Source: Prado023 sp963700395 (lineage in GTDB: Bacteria; Actinomycetota; Actinomycetes; S36-B12; CAIYMF01). Taken from it: a stretch of DNA of 64,000 bases. The notes under the pieces were generated by a model. That model had not been told where the DNA came from. It did no database searches and saw only the letters and a program-made list of their open reading frames with translations. Shown here one piece after another: positions 1-8,377 of this stretch (positions are counted from its first letter, which is position 1; the number at the start of each line of letters is the position of its first letter). A program made the position numbers and the translations under genes. The stretch spans positions 296,835 through 360,834 of the forward strand of contig CAVOXI010000003.1 of the NCBI GenBank assembly GCA_963700395.1, given 5' to 3'.

Positions 1-296
1 CGGGGGAACACGGGCACGTCGTCGGTTCCCATGCCGAACCGCGGGTCGCCCGCGTCGCCGGTGTGGCCCGCTGTCCGCACGGCGGTCAGGAAGTCCGGCG
101 TGTGGACCTTGACGAGGTCGTGGACGCCGGCTGGCTCCACCTCCCGGATCAGGTCGATGTTGGGCACCCTGAGCAGTCCGAAGTCCTCGGCGAGGCGCAG
201 GGCGAGCTGGACCCGGATCGGCGCCATGGGATGGCCCTGCCCGAAGTTGTACGCCGACAGGGTGGGGTCGGCGATCACGGCTACCCGATCGCTCAC
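1..296 (-). CDS. acuC: AcuC-type histone deacetylase superfamily protein (N-terminal part)
   Basis: The gene reads leftward and runs off the window, so only about 98 N-terminal residues are visible. They contain the N-terminal signature of acetoin utilization protein AcuC and other class I/II deacetylase-fold enzymes: a Tyr-Asn-Phe-Gly-Gln-Gly-His-Pro-Met stretch, then Pro-Ile-Arg, and later VHTPDFL. The family uses zinc to remove acyl groups from lysine; in Bacillus AcuC deacetylates acetyl-CoA synthetase. The metal-binding and catalytic residues lie outside the window. I chose the GTG at 296 because a TACGGT hexamer (303-308, minus strand) lies six bases upstream, the leaderless pattern seen throughout the window. 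Confidence 0.82.
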   Translation of the reverse strand, partial: MSDRVAVIADPTLSAYNFGQGHPMAPIRVQLALRLAEDFGLLRVPNIDLIREVEPAGVHDLVKVHTPDFLTAVRTAGHTGDAGDPRFGMGTDDVPVFP

Positions 297-302
297 CAGC
301 CC

Positions 303-308
303 ACCGTA
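303..308 (-). promoter_or_regulatory. -10 hexamer TACGGT, leaderless acuC
   Basis: TACGGT ends six bases before the GTG start of acuC, and there is no Shine-Dalgarno sequence. This fits TANNNT-type -10 elements driving leaderless transcripts in actinobacteria. Confidence 0.5.
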
Positions 309-375
309 GTCCCCGGCTCCCTGCGGTGGGCGCGCGGGCGGCGGCCACAACGGGCATGGCGGGCCCGCAAGTGAA

Positions 376-381
376 TAGCCT
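376..381 (+). promoter_or_regulatory. -10 hexamer TAGCCT, leaderless trkH
   Basis: TAGCCT ends six bases before the ATG at 388. It forms a divergent pair with the acuC hexamer at 303-308. Confidence 0.5.
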
Positions 382-387
382 CGCGAC

Positions 388-2026
388 ATGGTCCTGCGTC
401 GTGCGCACAACGAGCCACGGCGCAGGATGCTGCGGGCCCGGCGCCGGCAGGAGGACGGCAACCGGAGCGCGAACGCCAGGTCGCCCTCGACCGCGCCCAA
501 ACCCCAGGGCGGCTCCGAGGTCGTGGCCCGCTCACAGGCACAGCAGGCCCGGATCGAGCGACGCTCGCCCACCCGGTCCATCACGACCGTCGTTCGCGGT
601 GCTGTGTGGCCTCGGGACGCTGCTGCTGATGCTCCCGATCATGCGCACTGGGGCAGGGCTCGGCCAGCCCCGCCGTCGCACTGTTCACGTCGGTCAGCGC
701 CACGTGCGTGACCGGTCTGGCTGTGGTGGACACCGCGACCTACTGGAGCATCCCCGGGCAGGTGGCGATCCTCCTGCTGATCCAGATCGGCGGCTTCGGC
801 ATCCAGGCTCTGGGCACCCTGTGGATCCTGCTGCTCAACCGCCGGCTCGGGACAGCCTCACGCCTGGCAGCCCAGGCCGAGACCGGCGGCGCTCACCCAG
901 GGCGACGTGCGACAGGTGCTCACGGCCCTCGCGATCATCACGCTCACCGTCGAGTCGGCCGTCGCGCTGCTCCTCGGGGTCCGGTTCCGCTGGCACTACG
1001 ACATGTCGTTCGGCGCAGGCGGCCTGGAACGGGGTCTTCCACAGTGTCAGCGCCTTCAACAACGCCGGGTTCGCCCTGGCGTCGGACTCCCTGATCTCCT
1101 TCGGCCAGGACCCGCTGGATCCTGGGACCGATCGCCGTGGCCATCGTGCTCGGAGGTCTGGGCTTCCTGGTGGTCCTCGAACTCTTCCGACGGTCCACCG
1201 GTGCCCGCGGCCTGGTGCCGCGCCGGCGCGCACTGCCCGCGATGACCCAGGACGACGTGCGTCGCCCGCGGCCGCGAGCTGGCCCGGCGCTCGCGCTACC
1301 GGATGGGGGCGTTCCACCCGGAGCGCTTCGGCTTCGCCAACCCGATCCCGCTGTCATTGCACACCCGCCTGATGCTCATCGGCACCGCGACGATGATGAT
1401 CGTCGGAACCCTGGGGTTCGCCCTCTTCGAGTGGGTCAACCCCGACCACGCTCGGTTCGATGACCGGGTGGGAGAAGGCCCTCCAGTCGGTCTTCTCCGG
1501 CGGCGTCACCCCAAGGACCGCCGGGTTCAACACGGTGGACTACGCGATGGTGGTACCGGAGACGCGGTTGCTCACCGACGCCCTGATGTTCGTCGGCGGG
1601 GGCAGCGGCAGCACCGCGGGCGGCATCAAGGTGACCACCCTCATGATCCTCTTCGTCGCTGCACGCGCCGAGATTCGCGGCCATCAGGACGTGAACGTGC
1701 TCGATCGCCGAGTGCCCAACGCGACCGTGCGGGTCGCGATATCGGTGGCCATGGTCAGCCTCGGGGCTGTGCTCGTCGGGACGATGGCCCTGCTGGCACT
1801 GACCGACCTCAGCCAGGACCTGGCACTGTTCGAGGTCATCTCTGCCCTGGCAACCGTGGGCCTGTCGGCCGGAGTGACCCCGGGACTGCCCGAGCCCGCC
1901 CAGCTGCTCCTCGTGGCCCTCATGTTCCTGGGCCGTGTCGGCCCGCTGACGCTGGCCTCGTCACTGTCGCTGCGAAGCACACCCCTCGACTACCGGCTGC
2001 CCGAGGGCCGTCCGATGATCGGCTGA
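388..2026 (+). pseudogene. trkH: TrkH/KtrB family potassium uptake permease, frameshifted
   Basis: Membrane subunit of a Trk/Ktr K+ uptake system. Recognisable pieces occur in changing frames: GTLLLMLPI, then CVTGLAVVDTATYWS (first P-loop filter), ILLLIQIGGFGI, VFHSVSAFNNAGFAL (second filter), VTPRTAGFNTVDYA (third), GGGSGSTAGGIKV and ATVGLSAGVTPGL (fourth). The reading frame must change near 590, 650, 890, 1015, 1120, 1275 and 1455. The last 190 residues are intact and end just before trkA. All four filter regions survive, so a functional gene with consensus errors is as likely as a true pseudogene. The N-terminus before the first helix is a basic cytosolic segment. It is followed by trkA with a 22-base gap. 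Confidence 0.8.
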
Positions 2027-2048
2027 TCGCCATGAGATTGGAGTGAGG

Positions 2049-2711
2049 ATGTCCGCTCGCCAGGTTGAGCCGGTCGTGGTGCTGGGGTTGGGCCGCTTCG
2101 GCCAATCCGTGGCCGCCGCCCTGACCCGGGAGGGCTGCGAGGTGCTTGCCATCGACCGCGACCCGGACCTGGTCCGGGAGGTCAGCAAGCGGGTCACCAT
2201 GGCGGTGGAGGGCGACGTCACGAGCAAGGAGGCCCTCGAGCAGCTGGGCGTGGCCGAGTACACCCGGGCCGTGGTCGCGATCGGCGACGCTGTGGAGTCG
2301 TCCCTGGTGTGCGCCCTGGTGCTCAAGGAGAGCTTCAAGATCCCCGAGATCTGGGCCAAGGCGATCAACGCCCAGCAGGCCAAGATCCTGCGCAAGATCG
2401 GCGTCACGGAGGTGGTCTACCCCGAGCTCGAGGTCGGTCGCCGGGTGGCCCACGCCCTGCTCGGCCACCGCACCGAGTACATCCCGACCGTGGATGGCCT
2501 GGCCTACGCGGCGCTGCCCGTGAGCCGACGGCTGGCGGGCCAGCGCCTGGGTGACGCCCGGGAGCTGGCCGAGAAAGGGATCCTGGTCATGGCGGTCAGC
2601 CGAAAGGGCCGTGGGATGCCCGAGCTGGCACACCCGGACCTGGTGCTCGGTGCCGATGACGTGCTCGTCGTGTGCGGCCCGGAGGACGAGGTGTCGCCCC
2701 TCCTGCTGTGA
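2049..2711 (+). CDS. trkA: TrkA/KtrA NAD-binding K+ uptake regulator
   Basis: A 220-residue cytosolic RCK protein that binds nucleotides and gates the TrkH/KtrB pore encoded just upstream. The N-terminal Rossmann domain has GLGRFGQSVA (GxGxxG) and an acidic end of beta-2 at AIDRDPDLV. The C-terminal RCK_C half includes LVMAVSRKG and DDVLVVCGPEDEV. Length matches single-module KtrA. I prefer ATG 2049 over GTG 2043 because GGAG lies five bases upstream. The gene is intact, in contrast to its partner. Convergent with proC. Confidence 0.9.
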   Translation: MSARQVEPVVVLGLGRFGQSVAAALTREGCEVLAIDRDPDLVREVSKRVTMAVEGDVTSKEALEQLGVAEYTRAVVAIGDAVESSLVCALVLKESFKIPEIWAKAINAQQAKILRKIGVTEVVYPELEVGRRVAHALLGHRTEYIPTVDGLAYAALPVSRRLAGQRLGDARELAEKGILVMAVSRKGRGMPELAHPDLVLGADDVLVVCGPEDEVSPLLL

Positions 2712-2743
2712 GCGGGAGGAGCGGTCAGGAGCGGCACCTGCGG

Positions 2744-3562
2744 TCAGGACCTGCCCAGGTCCTGGGAGCGGTCCCGGCACGCCCGCATGGCGTTGGCGAA
2801 TGCCGCCTTGACCGCCGCCTCGTCGAGCTCGTGTATCGCAGCGGCCGTCGTCCCCCCGGGCGAGGTGACGTTCTCGCGCAGCACCGTAGGGTGCTCGTCG
2901 GTGTCGCGGAGCATGGTGGCGGCGCCCAGCAGGGTCTGGACCGTGAGGTCGTGCGCGAGCGGGCGGGGCAGCCCGAGCATCACCCCGGCGTCGATCATGG
3001 CCTCGGCCACGTAGAACACGTAGGCCGGGCCCGACCCACTCACCGAGGTGACGGCGTCCTGCTGGGACTCCGGCGCGGTCCGCACCTCCCCGACGGCACC
3101 GAGCACCCGCTCGGCGAGGGCCAGGGACTCCGGGGGGCAGCCCGGTGCGGGAGACATCACAGACATGCCCATCCCGACCAGTGCCGGGGTGTTGGGCATC
3201 ACCCGGACCAGCGCCGCACCGGCGGGCAGGTGCGCCCCGAGCACCCCCGTGGACAACCCGGCAGCCAGCGAGACCACGGTCGTACCGGGTGCCAGGTTCG
3301 CCGAGACGTCGTCCAGGACCCCGGTGGCATCGTGGGGCTTGACGGCCAGGACCACGATGTCCGCGCCGACCACCGCCTGGGCGGCCGGTCGGAACTCGAT
3401 CCCATGGCGCTCGCGCACGGCGCGGGCGGTCGGCTCGTGGGCCTCGGCAGCGACGATCCTGGACGGATCCCACCCAGCGCTGAGCAGGCCGCTGAGCACG
3501 GCCAGCCCCATCCGGCCCACACCGAGCATGGCGATCCGGGGGTGCTCCTCCACCGCGTTCAC
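2744..3562 (-). CDS. proC: Pyrroline-5-carboxylate reductase
   Basis: Catalyses the last step of proline synthesis, NAD(P)H-dependent reduction of pyrroline-5-carboxylate, in the cytosol. The 272-residue protein has the N-terminal Rossmann motif GVGRMGLA, AVKPHD, VRVMPNTPALVGMG, and the C-terminal P5CR signature around SVSGSGPAYVF and REnVTSPGGTTAAAI, with the full family length. The GTG start overlaps the stop of the proline dehydrogenase gene by four bases (GTGA), so the two are probably translationally coupled even though their pathways run in opposite directions. Confidence 0.95.
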   Translation of the reverse strand: MNAVEEHPRIAMLGVGRMGLAVLSGLLSAGWDPSRIVAAEAHEPTARAVRERHGIEFRPAAQAVVGADIVVLAVKPHDATGVLDDVSANLAPGTTVVSLAAGLSTGVLGAHLPAGAALVRVMPNTPALVGMGMSVMSPAPGCPPESLALAERVLGAVGEVRTAPESQQDAVTSVSGSGPAYVFYVAEAMIDAGVMLGLPRPLAHDLTVQTLLGAATMLRDTDEHPTVLRENVTSPGGTTAAAIHELDEAAVKAAFANAMRACRDRSQDLGRS

Positions 3563-4473
3563 CTGCCGACCACGGCACGCGCCGCCTGACCGAGGGCACT
3601 GGGCTTCAGCGCGATCCGCCGCGACATGTAGTTGGCCCAGTCAGGGCCGAACGGGACGAGCACGCTCACCTGCGAGCCGTTCGAGACGAGCTCGGCGGCG
3701 GCGGCGGCGCGCACGCCGAGGCGGAACTGGAAGCTGTAGTGCCCGGGCTCACAGTCGCAGCGCACAGCAAGGGCGGTGGCGATCTCGATCAGCCGCGGGT
3801 CATGGGTGGCGATGACCGTCCGGGCGCCGAGGGCCATCAGGAGCTTGGCGCAGCGGACGTAGGCCTTATCCACCTCATGCCTGTCGGTGAAGGCCAGCCC
3901 CTGGACCTCGGGCGACTCCTGGCGAACGAGCCGTACCCGCGCACCGGCCCGCGCCAGGTCACCGCAGTCCGCCTCGGAACGCAGCAGGTTGGCGGCGATC
4001 GTCACCCCCAGGTCCGGATGGTCCCCGGCGAGGGCCGCATGGATCGACAGGGTGGCATCCAGGTGCTCATGGGCGGCGCCTGCGAGGGTCACGGTCATCC
4101 CGACCTCCTCGGCCGCAGCGCACAGGATCGCCAGGTCGGTCGTGATCGAGGTGGGGTCCACGCGGGTCAGGCCCAGGGCCACGAGGTCGACGATCAGGTC
4201 CGCGCCCTCGGCGAGGTTCGCGGAGTCCAGCGCGTCGATCGTCTGCATGTGCACCAGCAGGCACGAGACCAGCGCCTGCGGATCCGGCAGGTAGGCGACC
4301 GAGGCCGACATCCCGGCCGCCTCGACCCCCTGGACGGCCGCCACCGCCGACGCCACGGTCTCGCCCGGGACGAAGGGGGTGATCGCCCCGCGGGCCGCGG
4401 GCGACTGGTCGATCGCCGAGACGAACGTGTCCCGGTTGGCCACCCTCTTGAGCACGCCGCTGAAGTCCACCAT
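3559..4473 (-). CDS. Monofunctional proline dehydrogenase
   Basis: A 304-residue FAD-dependent dehydrogenase that oxidises proline to pyrroline-5-carboxylate and feeds electrons to the quinone pool at the membrane. It has a beta/alpha barrel pattern with the C-terminal family signature around NYMSRRIALKPS, equivalent to the substrate-binding YxxRR motif, and VRLVRQESPEVQGL before it. There is no P5C dehydrogenase domain, so it is the short PutB/PruB type. The ATG is preceded by GGAGGTG. A TAGCCT hexamer at 4496-4501 would give a very short leader. Overlaps proC by four bases. Confidence 0.9.
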   Translation of the reverse strand: MVDFSGVLKRVANRDTFVSAIDQSPAARGAITPFVPGETVASAVAAVQGVEAAGMSASVAYLPDPQALVSCLLVHMQTIDALDSANLAEGADLIVDLVALGLTRVDPTSITTDLAILCAAAEEVGMTVTLAGAAHEHLDATLSIHAALAGDHPDLGVTIAANLLRSEADCGDLARAGARVRLVRQESPEVQGLAFTDRHEVDKAYVRCAKLLMALGARTVIATHDPRLIEIATALAVRCDCEPGHYSFQFRLGVRAAAAAELVSNGSQVSVLVPFGPDWANYMSRRIALKPSALGQAARAVVGR

Positions 4474-4495
4474 GGGTCACACACCTCCGCGCCGA

Positions 4496-4501
4496 AGGCT
4501 A
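4496..4501 (-). promoter_or_regulatory. -10 hexamer TAGCCT for proline dehydrogenase-proC
   Basis: TAGCCT lies 22 bases upstream of the ATG. The predicted transcript would begin close to the GGAGGTG ribosome binding site. Confidence 0.4.
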
Positions 4502-4524
4502 CGCGGCCCCACGCCCCCTCGTCG

Positions 4525-4591
4525 CTCCGGGCGTGGGGCGTGCCGATCGGGGCGGGCCTCCGGGCGTGGAGCGTGCCGAGCGGGGGCGGGC
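4525..4591. repeat. Two tandem ~33-base direct repeats between divergent genes
   Basis: Two adjacent copies beginning CTCCGGGCGTGG differ at a few positions (4525-4557 and 4558-4591). They lie between the divergent proline dehydrogenase and App1-like genes and could hold a duplicated regulator site. Confidence 0.7.
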
Positions 4592-4625
4592 CTCCGCCCA
4601 CTCGCGGCCCGGCACCCCCGACCGA

Positions 4626-4631
4626 TAGCCT
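4626..4631 (+). promoter_or_regulatory. -10 hexamer TAGCCT for the App1-like gene
   Basis: The hexamer lies 28 bases upstream of the chosen GTG, leaving room for the AGGAAAG ribosome binding site at 4644-4650. Confidence 0.35.
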
Positions 4632-4659
4632 TGCTGCTCCCACAGGAAAGGCAGTGCAG

Positions 4660-5841
4660 GTGAAGATCCCCCGTCTGTCCGGGCTGCCGGGCACGTCCAC
4701 GGTGGCCGGGATGCTCCAGGGCATCGAGGCGCGCGTCGGCGGCGCGATCGCGGACGTCGACTGGGTCAATGTCGCCGAGACTGTGGACAAGTCCGTCAAC
4801 TCCAGGCTGATCCAGGTCAAGACCCGACGGCAGGCCCTGAGGCCCACCGTCGTCGTGACCTATCGGGGCTGGTACGCCGATGGGGTCGCCCACATGACGG
4901 CGCGCACGATCGAGAAGCCCCTGTTCACCGCCGGCGAGCTGTCGATGGGCCTCGGCTCCACAATCCGGGCCAACCTGCGCCGGTTCACGGTGCTGACCAT
5001 GTCCGGGGTGACCGTGAATGCGTCCATGGGCGCCGTGTCCGGAGAGTTCACCAGTGACGCCGACGGCTACCTGCACATCGAGCTGCCCGTCGGTCCCCTC
5101 TCGGCGGGCTGGCACGTCGTCGACATCGATCCGGTGGACGGGTCCGTGGCCCACACGACCGGCCGCGTGCTGGTGCCTGATCCACAGGGCGGGGTGGCCG
5201 TCATCTCCGACATCGATGACACGATCATGAAGACCGGGCTCACGCAGGGCTGGACGGCGGCCGGCCGAACGCTGTTCCGCGACGTCGCCGACCGCAAGCC
5301 GGTGATGGGGATGTCGACGTTCTACGCCGGCCTGGCCCGCGGCACAGGGACCCAGAGGACGGTGCCCTTCTTCTACGTGTCCACCGGATCATGGAACCTG
5401 TACGACTACCTCGTGGCCTTCACGAACCTGCACCGGTTCCCCCGCGGCCCGCTGTTCCTGACCGACTGGGGCCCCACCTCCGACCGGCTCATGCGCGATG
5501 GCCGGGAGCACAAGCGCGCAACCATTCGCGCCCTGCTCGAGGGCAATCCGCAGTACACGTTCATCCTCGTGGGCGACGTCGGGCAGGGCGACCCGGAGAC
5601 CTACGAGCTGATGGCCCGCGAGTACCCGGGGCGGATCAGTGCGATGTTCCTGGTCTACGTCGGATCCCACCTGGCCGAGCGCAGCGAGCAGGTGGCCTCC
5701 CGCGCCGCCAGCCTCCGCGAGGAGGGCATCGGCATGTACTACGTGCAGAACGCCGTCGAGGCAGTCACCGTGGCATGGCAACTGGGACTCGTGGACCAGG
5801 CGACGACCGTGGCCGTGGCCCGGGAGTTCGACGGCGGCTGA
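4660..5841 (+). CDS. App1-type phosphatidate phosphatase domain protein (DUF2183)
   Basis: The 393-residue protein has an N-terminal all-beta half (about residues 60-190) and a C-terminal HAD-like phosphatase domain starting at ISDIDDTIMKTG. This carries the DxDxT catalytic motif found in yeast App1 phosphatidate phosphatase and its bacterial DUF2183 relatives. Further motifs are FFYVSTGSWNLYD (Ser/Thr motif II) and FILVGDVGQGDPE (acidic motif III). The family is linked to lipid phosphate hydrolysis; the bacterial substrate is unknown. The open frame continues upstream, but GTG 4660 has AGGAAAG upstream and coding bias starts there. Convergent with the TetR gene. Confidence 0.85.
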   Translation: MKIPRLSGLPGTSTVAGMLQGIEARVGGAIADVDWVNVAETVDKSVNSRLIQVKTRRQALRPTVVVTYRGWYADGVAHMTARTIEKPLFTAGELSMGLGSTIRANLRRFTVLTMSGVTVNASMGAVSGEFTSDADGYLHIELPVGPLSAGWHVVDIDPVDGSVAHTTGRVLVPDPQGGVAVISDIDDTIMKTGLTQGWTAAGRTLFRDVADRKPVMGMSTFYAGLARGTGTQRTVPFFYVSTGSWNLYDYLVAFTNLHRFPRGPLFLTDWGPTSDRLMRDGREHKRATIRALLEGNPQYTFILVGDVGQGDPETYELMAREYPGRISAMFLVYVGSHLAERSEQVASRAASLREEGIGMYYVQNAVEAVTVAWQLGLVDQATTVAVAREFDGG

Positions 5842-5897
5842 CCCGCGTCAGCTGGTTCGGTGTGTTCCGATGGGAAGCTGACGGGCGTCAGCGGGTC
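5840..5897. terminator. Inverted repeat between convergent genes
   Basis: ACCCGC-GTCAGCT pairs with AGCTGAC and a downstream GCGGGT, with an internal bulge. It starts at the stop codon of the App1-like gene and could end transcription in both directions. It lacks a U tract. Confidence 0.4.
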
Positions 5898-5929
5898 GGC
5901 TCGGCCGTGGACTGCGTCGCGTTCCTGCG

Positions 5930-7079
5930 TTACGAGTCGGACGGTGCGGCCTCGGCGGATGGTTGTGCATGCTTGGGGCCAGTGGGGGCCGCGCCCCCAT
6001 CGGAATGCGGATGCGTCGTGGCGGCCTTCTTCGGGGTGGTCCTTCTCGGGGGAGCCTTCTTCGCGGGGGTCGAGGATCCCGCCTTCCCCGCCGGGGACCT
6101 CTTCGCGGCCGGCTTCTTCGCGGGGGCCTTCTTCGGGGCCGTCTTCTTCGCGGCGGTCCGCTTCGTGGTCGGGCTCTTCCCGTCCGCCTTCGGGGCCGCC
6201 GCCGGAGCCTTCCGGGTCGGTGGCTCGGCCGTGGCGGGGGCGGCGGGCGGGTGGGCGGTCGAGACCGAGGGTGCTGCTGCGCGGGATGCCGAGGTGCGGG
6301 CTGCCGTGCGCGGCTCGGACGTCCGGGCCCGCACCGGTGCGGCGGCGGGCGTCGGGGGGGCCGCTCGCGCCATGTCCGCGGCGAGGCGCGCCGCCTCCGC
6401 CGCTCGGGTCGCGGCCGGGTCGGGGTCGAACGTCCGGCGCGAGCCCTCCGGACCAGCCTGCGCCGGGCCCGCGGCGGGCATGGAGGCACGTGCCCGCGCT
6501 CGCGACGAACCTGGGATCGGGTGTCGGGGGTCGAGCAGGTCCTGGATGACGGGCGCCACCATTCGGATGACCTCCTCGTCGCTGGCGGAGGCCAGGGGCT
6601 CGAGTCGCACCCCGTAGCGCATGGTCGCGACCCCCAGGAGGTAGCTCGAGATCAAGCGCTGAGCGCATGCGCGCGTCGGGCACCCCGATCATCCCGGCCA
6701 CGCGATCCACGACGCCGACCTCGATGAACTCCTGGAGCCCCGTGACCGCATGGCCGGCTGAGACCCCTGTGCGCGCCAGCGACAGCAGGTCGTCACGTGC
6801 AGCGGGGTCGCGCAGGGTGTCGAGGGTGAACCGGACCAACCGCTCGCCCATGCCCTCGATCCCCGGGGCCATGAGGGTCGGGATGGCAGATACGGGGTCG
6901 ACCGGCAGGCGCATGGCAGCGGCGAACAGGGAGTCGCGGTTGCGGTAGTAGCGACGCGCGACGTCCTCCGTCACGCCGGCCGCCGCCGACGCCGTCCGCA
7001 CGCTCAGTCCCACGTACCCGCGCTTGGTGATGATCTCGCGGGCAACTGCGAGGAGGGCGTCCCTCGGGTCATCGCTCAC
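5930..7079 (-). CDS. TetR/AcrR regulator with histone H1-like C-terminal tail (one frameshift)
   Basis: The N-terminal 60 residues form a TetR helix-turn-helix: GLSVRTASAAAGVTEDVARR with the YYRNRDSLF helix. The ligand-binding half follows. Near 6660 the frame changes by one base: VPDARMR must join AQRLISSYLLGVA to restore the usual TetR C-terminal helices. The last ~190 residues are low complexity, first Ala/Arg-rich then with KKTAPKKAPAKKPAAKRS-like repeats resembling histone H1 or actinobacterial HupB tails. Such a tail is not part of the TetR family and suggests extra non-specific DNA binding. The next gene upstream encodes a similar basic segment. The promoter hexamer at 7086-7091 overlaps that gene's stop codon. 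Confidence 0.82.
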
Positions 7080-7085
7080 GGGGCC

Positions 7086-7091
7086 AGACTA
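7086..7091 (-). promoter_or_regulatory. -10 hexamer TAGTCT overlapping a stop codon
   Basis: The hexamer ends six bases before the GTG start of the TetR gene. Its first three bases are the TAG stop codon of the upstream isomerase-like gene. This is a leaderless arrangement. Confidence 0.5.
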
Positions 7092-8302
7092 GGGCCGGGC
7101 GCGGTCCACCGGCACGGCAAGGGGCGCAGCGAGGTTCAACCGGGCGAAGGCCAGCGCCTCGGCGAGGTCCGCCTCCCGTTCGGCGCGATTCGCCGCCCGG
7201 CGGGTGCTGACCTCGAGGACGACCGTCCCCGTGAACCCCTGCAGGGCCAGGCCCTCGAGGACCTCGGCGCACTGCTGGTTGCCGCGACCCGGCACCAGGT
7301 GCTCGTCACGGGCCAACCCGGTCCCATCGGCGAGGTGGATGTGGGCCAGCCGATCGCCGAGGTCCCCGGCCATCGACAGGGCCGAGGTCCCCGAGACCGC
7401 GGTGTGTGACATGTCCAGGGTCACGTGGGGATAGTCCTGGTTGCGCGGGTCCCAGTCGGGCTGGTAGGCCGCCCACTCCCGGTTCCGCGCTCGCCATGGG
7501 TACATGTTCTCCACTGCGAACACGACGTCGGTCTCGTCGCGCATCCGGGCCAGGCCGATCTCGAACTCCCGCGCGTAGTCGCGCTGCCACCGGAACGGCG
7601 GGTGCACGACCACCGTGGAGGCGCCCAACGCCCTCGGCGGCAGCCTGGGAGCGTTGGAGCTTCTCCCACGGATCCGAGCTCCACACGCGCTGGGTCACGA
7701 GCAGGCAGGGCGAGTGCACGGCCAGGACCGGGACTCCGTAGTAGTCCGAAAGGGCACGCACGGCCTCGGGGTCCTGGCTCACCGCATCGGTGAAGACCAT
7801 CAGCTCGACGCCGTCGTAGCCCAGCCGCCGGGCTATCTCGAACGCTGCAGCGGTGGATTCGGGGTACACGGACGCGGTGGAGAGGGCGACCTTCGCCGAC
7901 GGGACCCGGACGACCGGCGCCTCGACCTCGGCAACCAGGAGTGTCTTCGGGGCATGTGGCGGGTGGTCGCATGCATGGCCTTCGCAGGGGCCGACTTCGC
8001 AGCGGTCGACTTGGCCGTGACGGGCGCCTTCTTGGCGCGCCTCGGCTTCCCTGGGGCCTTCTCGACCCTGGCCCCCTCGACGGCGGCCGGCTCAGCGCCG
8101 ACGGGCTCCGTGCCGGGGGCTCGCCGGCCGGCTCACGGTCCGCCTTCGTCTTGGAGGCAGTGCGCTTGGGCTTCTTGGAGGCAGTGCGCTTGGGGCCGAC
8201 TCGCTCTGCGCGAGGCTCAGTGCTGGGGCTGGACTGCCCCGGGGGCGGTTCAGGTGACTCCGGGACCGTCCCCTGAGGGGCCTCTCCCCGACGCGCTGGC
8301 AC
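7089..8302 (-). pseudogene. Sugar-phosphate isomerase/epimerase-like protein with basic N-terminal extension, frameshifted
   Basis: The C-terminal ~270 residues form an AP-endonuclease-2/xylose isomerase-like TIM barrel: LGYDGVELMV near the start, VLAVHSPCLL, VVVHPPFRWQ, VFAVENMYP, HVTLDMSHTA, DRLAHIHLADG and TGTVVLEVST. The Glu, Asp and His residues are typical of metal ligands in this fold. The substrate is unknown. Ahead of the barrel are ~140 residues rich in Lys, Ala, Ser and Pro (PKRTASKKPKRTASK, RAKKAPVTAKSTAAKSAPAK), matching the tail of the next gene. Single-base shifts are needed near 8112, 7940 and 7625; the last is one extra G in a GGG run. GTG 8302 is chosen because TACCCT (8309-8314) lies six bases upstream. 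Confidence 0.72.
8149..8198 (-). repeat. 24-base coding tandem repeat
   Basis: Two nearly identical copies of a 24-base unit encode the repeated octapeptide KRTASKKP/KRTASKTK in the basic N-terminal extension. Confidence 0.75.
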
Positions 8303-8308
8303 GCCACA

Positions 8309-8314
8309 AGGGTA
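8309..8314 (-). promoter_or_regulatory. -10 hexamer TACCCT, leaderless isomerase-like gene
   Basis: Ends six bases before GTG 8302, in the same geometry as the other leaderless starts in the window. Confidence 0.45.
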
Positions 8315-8364
8315 AGCCCTCGTCGCCGGCCCACGGACTCGCGCCGGTTCGACGAGGAAGGCCC

Positions 8365-8370
8365 TACGCT
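8365..8370 (+). promoter_or_regulatory. -10 hexamer TACGCT, leaderless Cys-rich gene
   Basis: Ends seven bases before ATG 8378. It is divergent from the TACCCT hexamer at 8309-8314. Confidence 0.5.
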
Positions 8371-8377
8371 TGCGGCC

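Noticed and set aside
3739..4659. An N-terminal extension of the App1-like protein back to 3739
   Set aside because: It lies antisense to proline dehydrogenase, has no family similarity, and a good start with AGGAAAG occurs at 4660.
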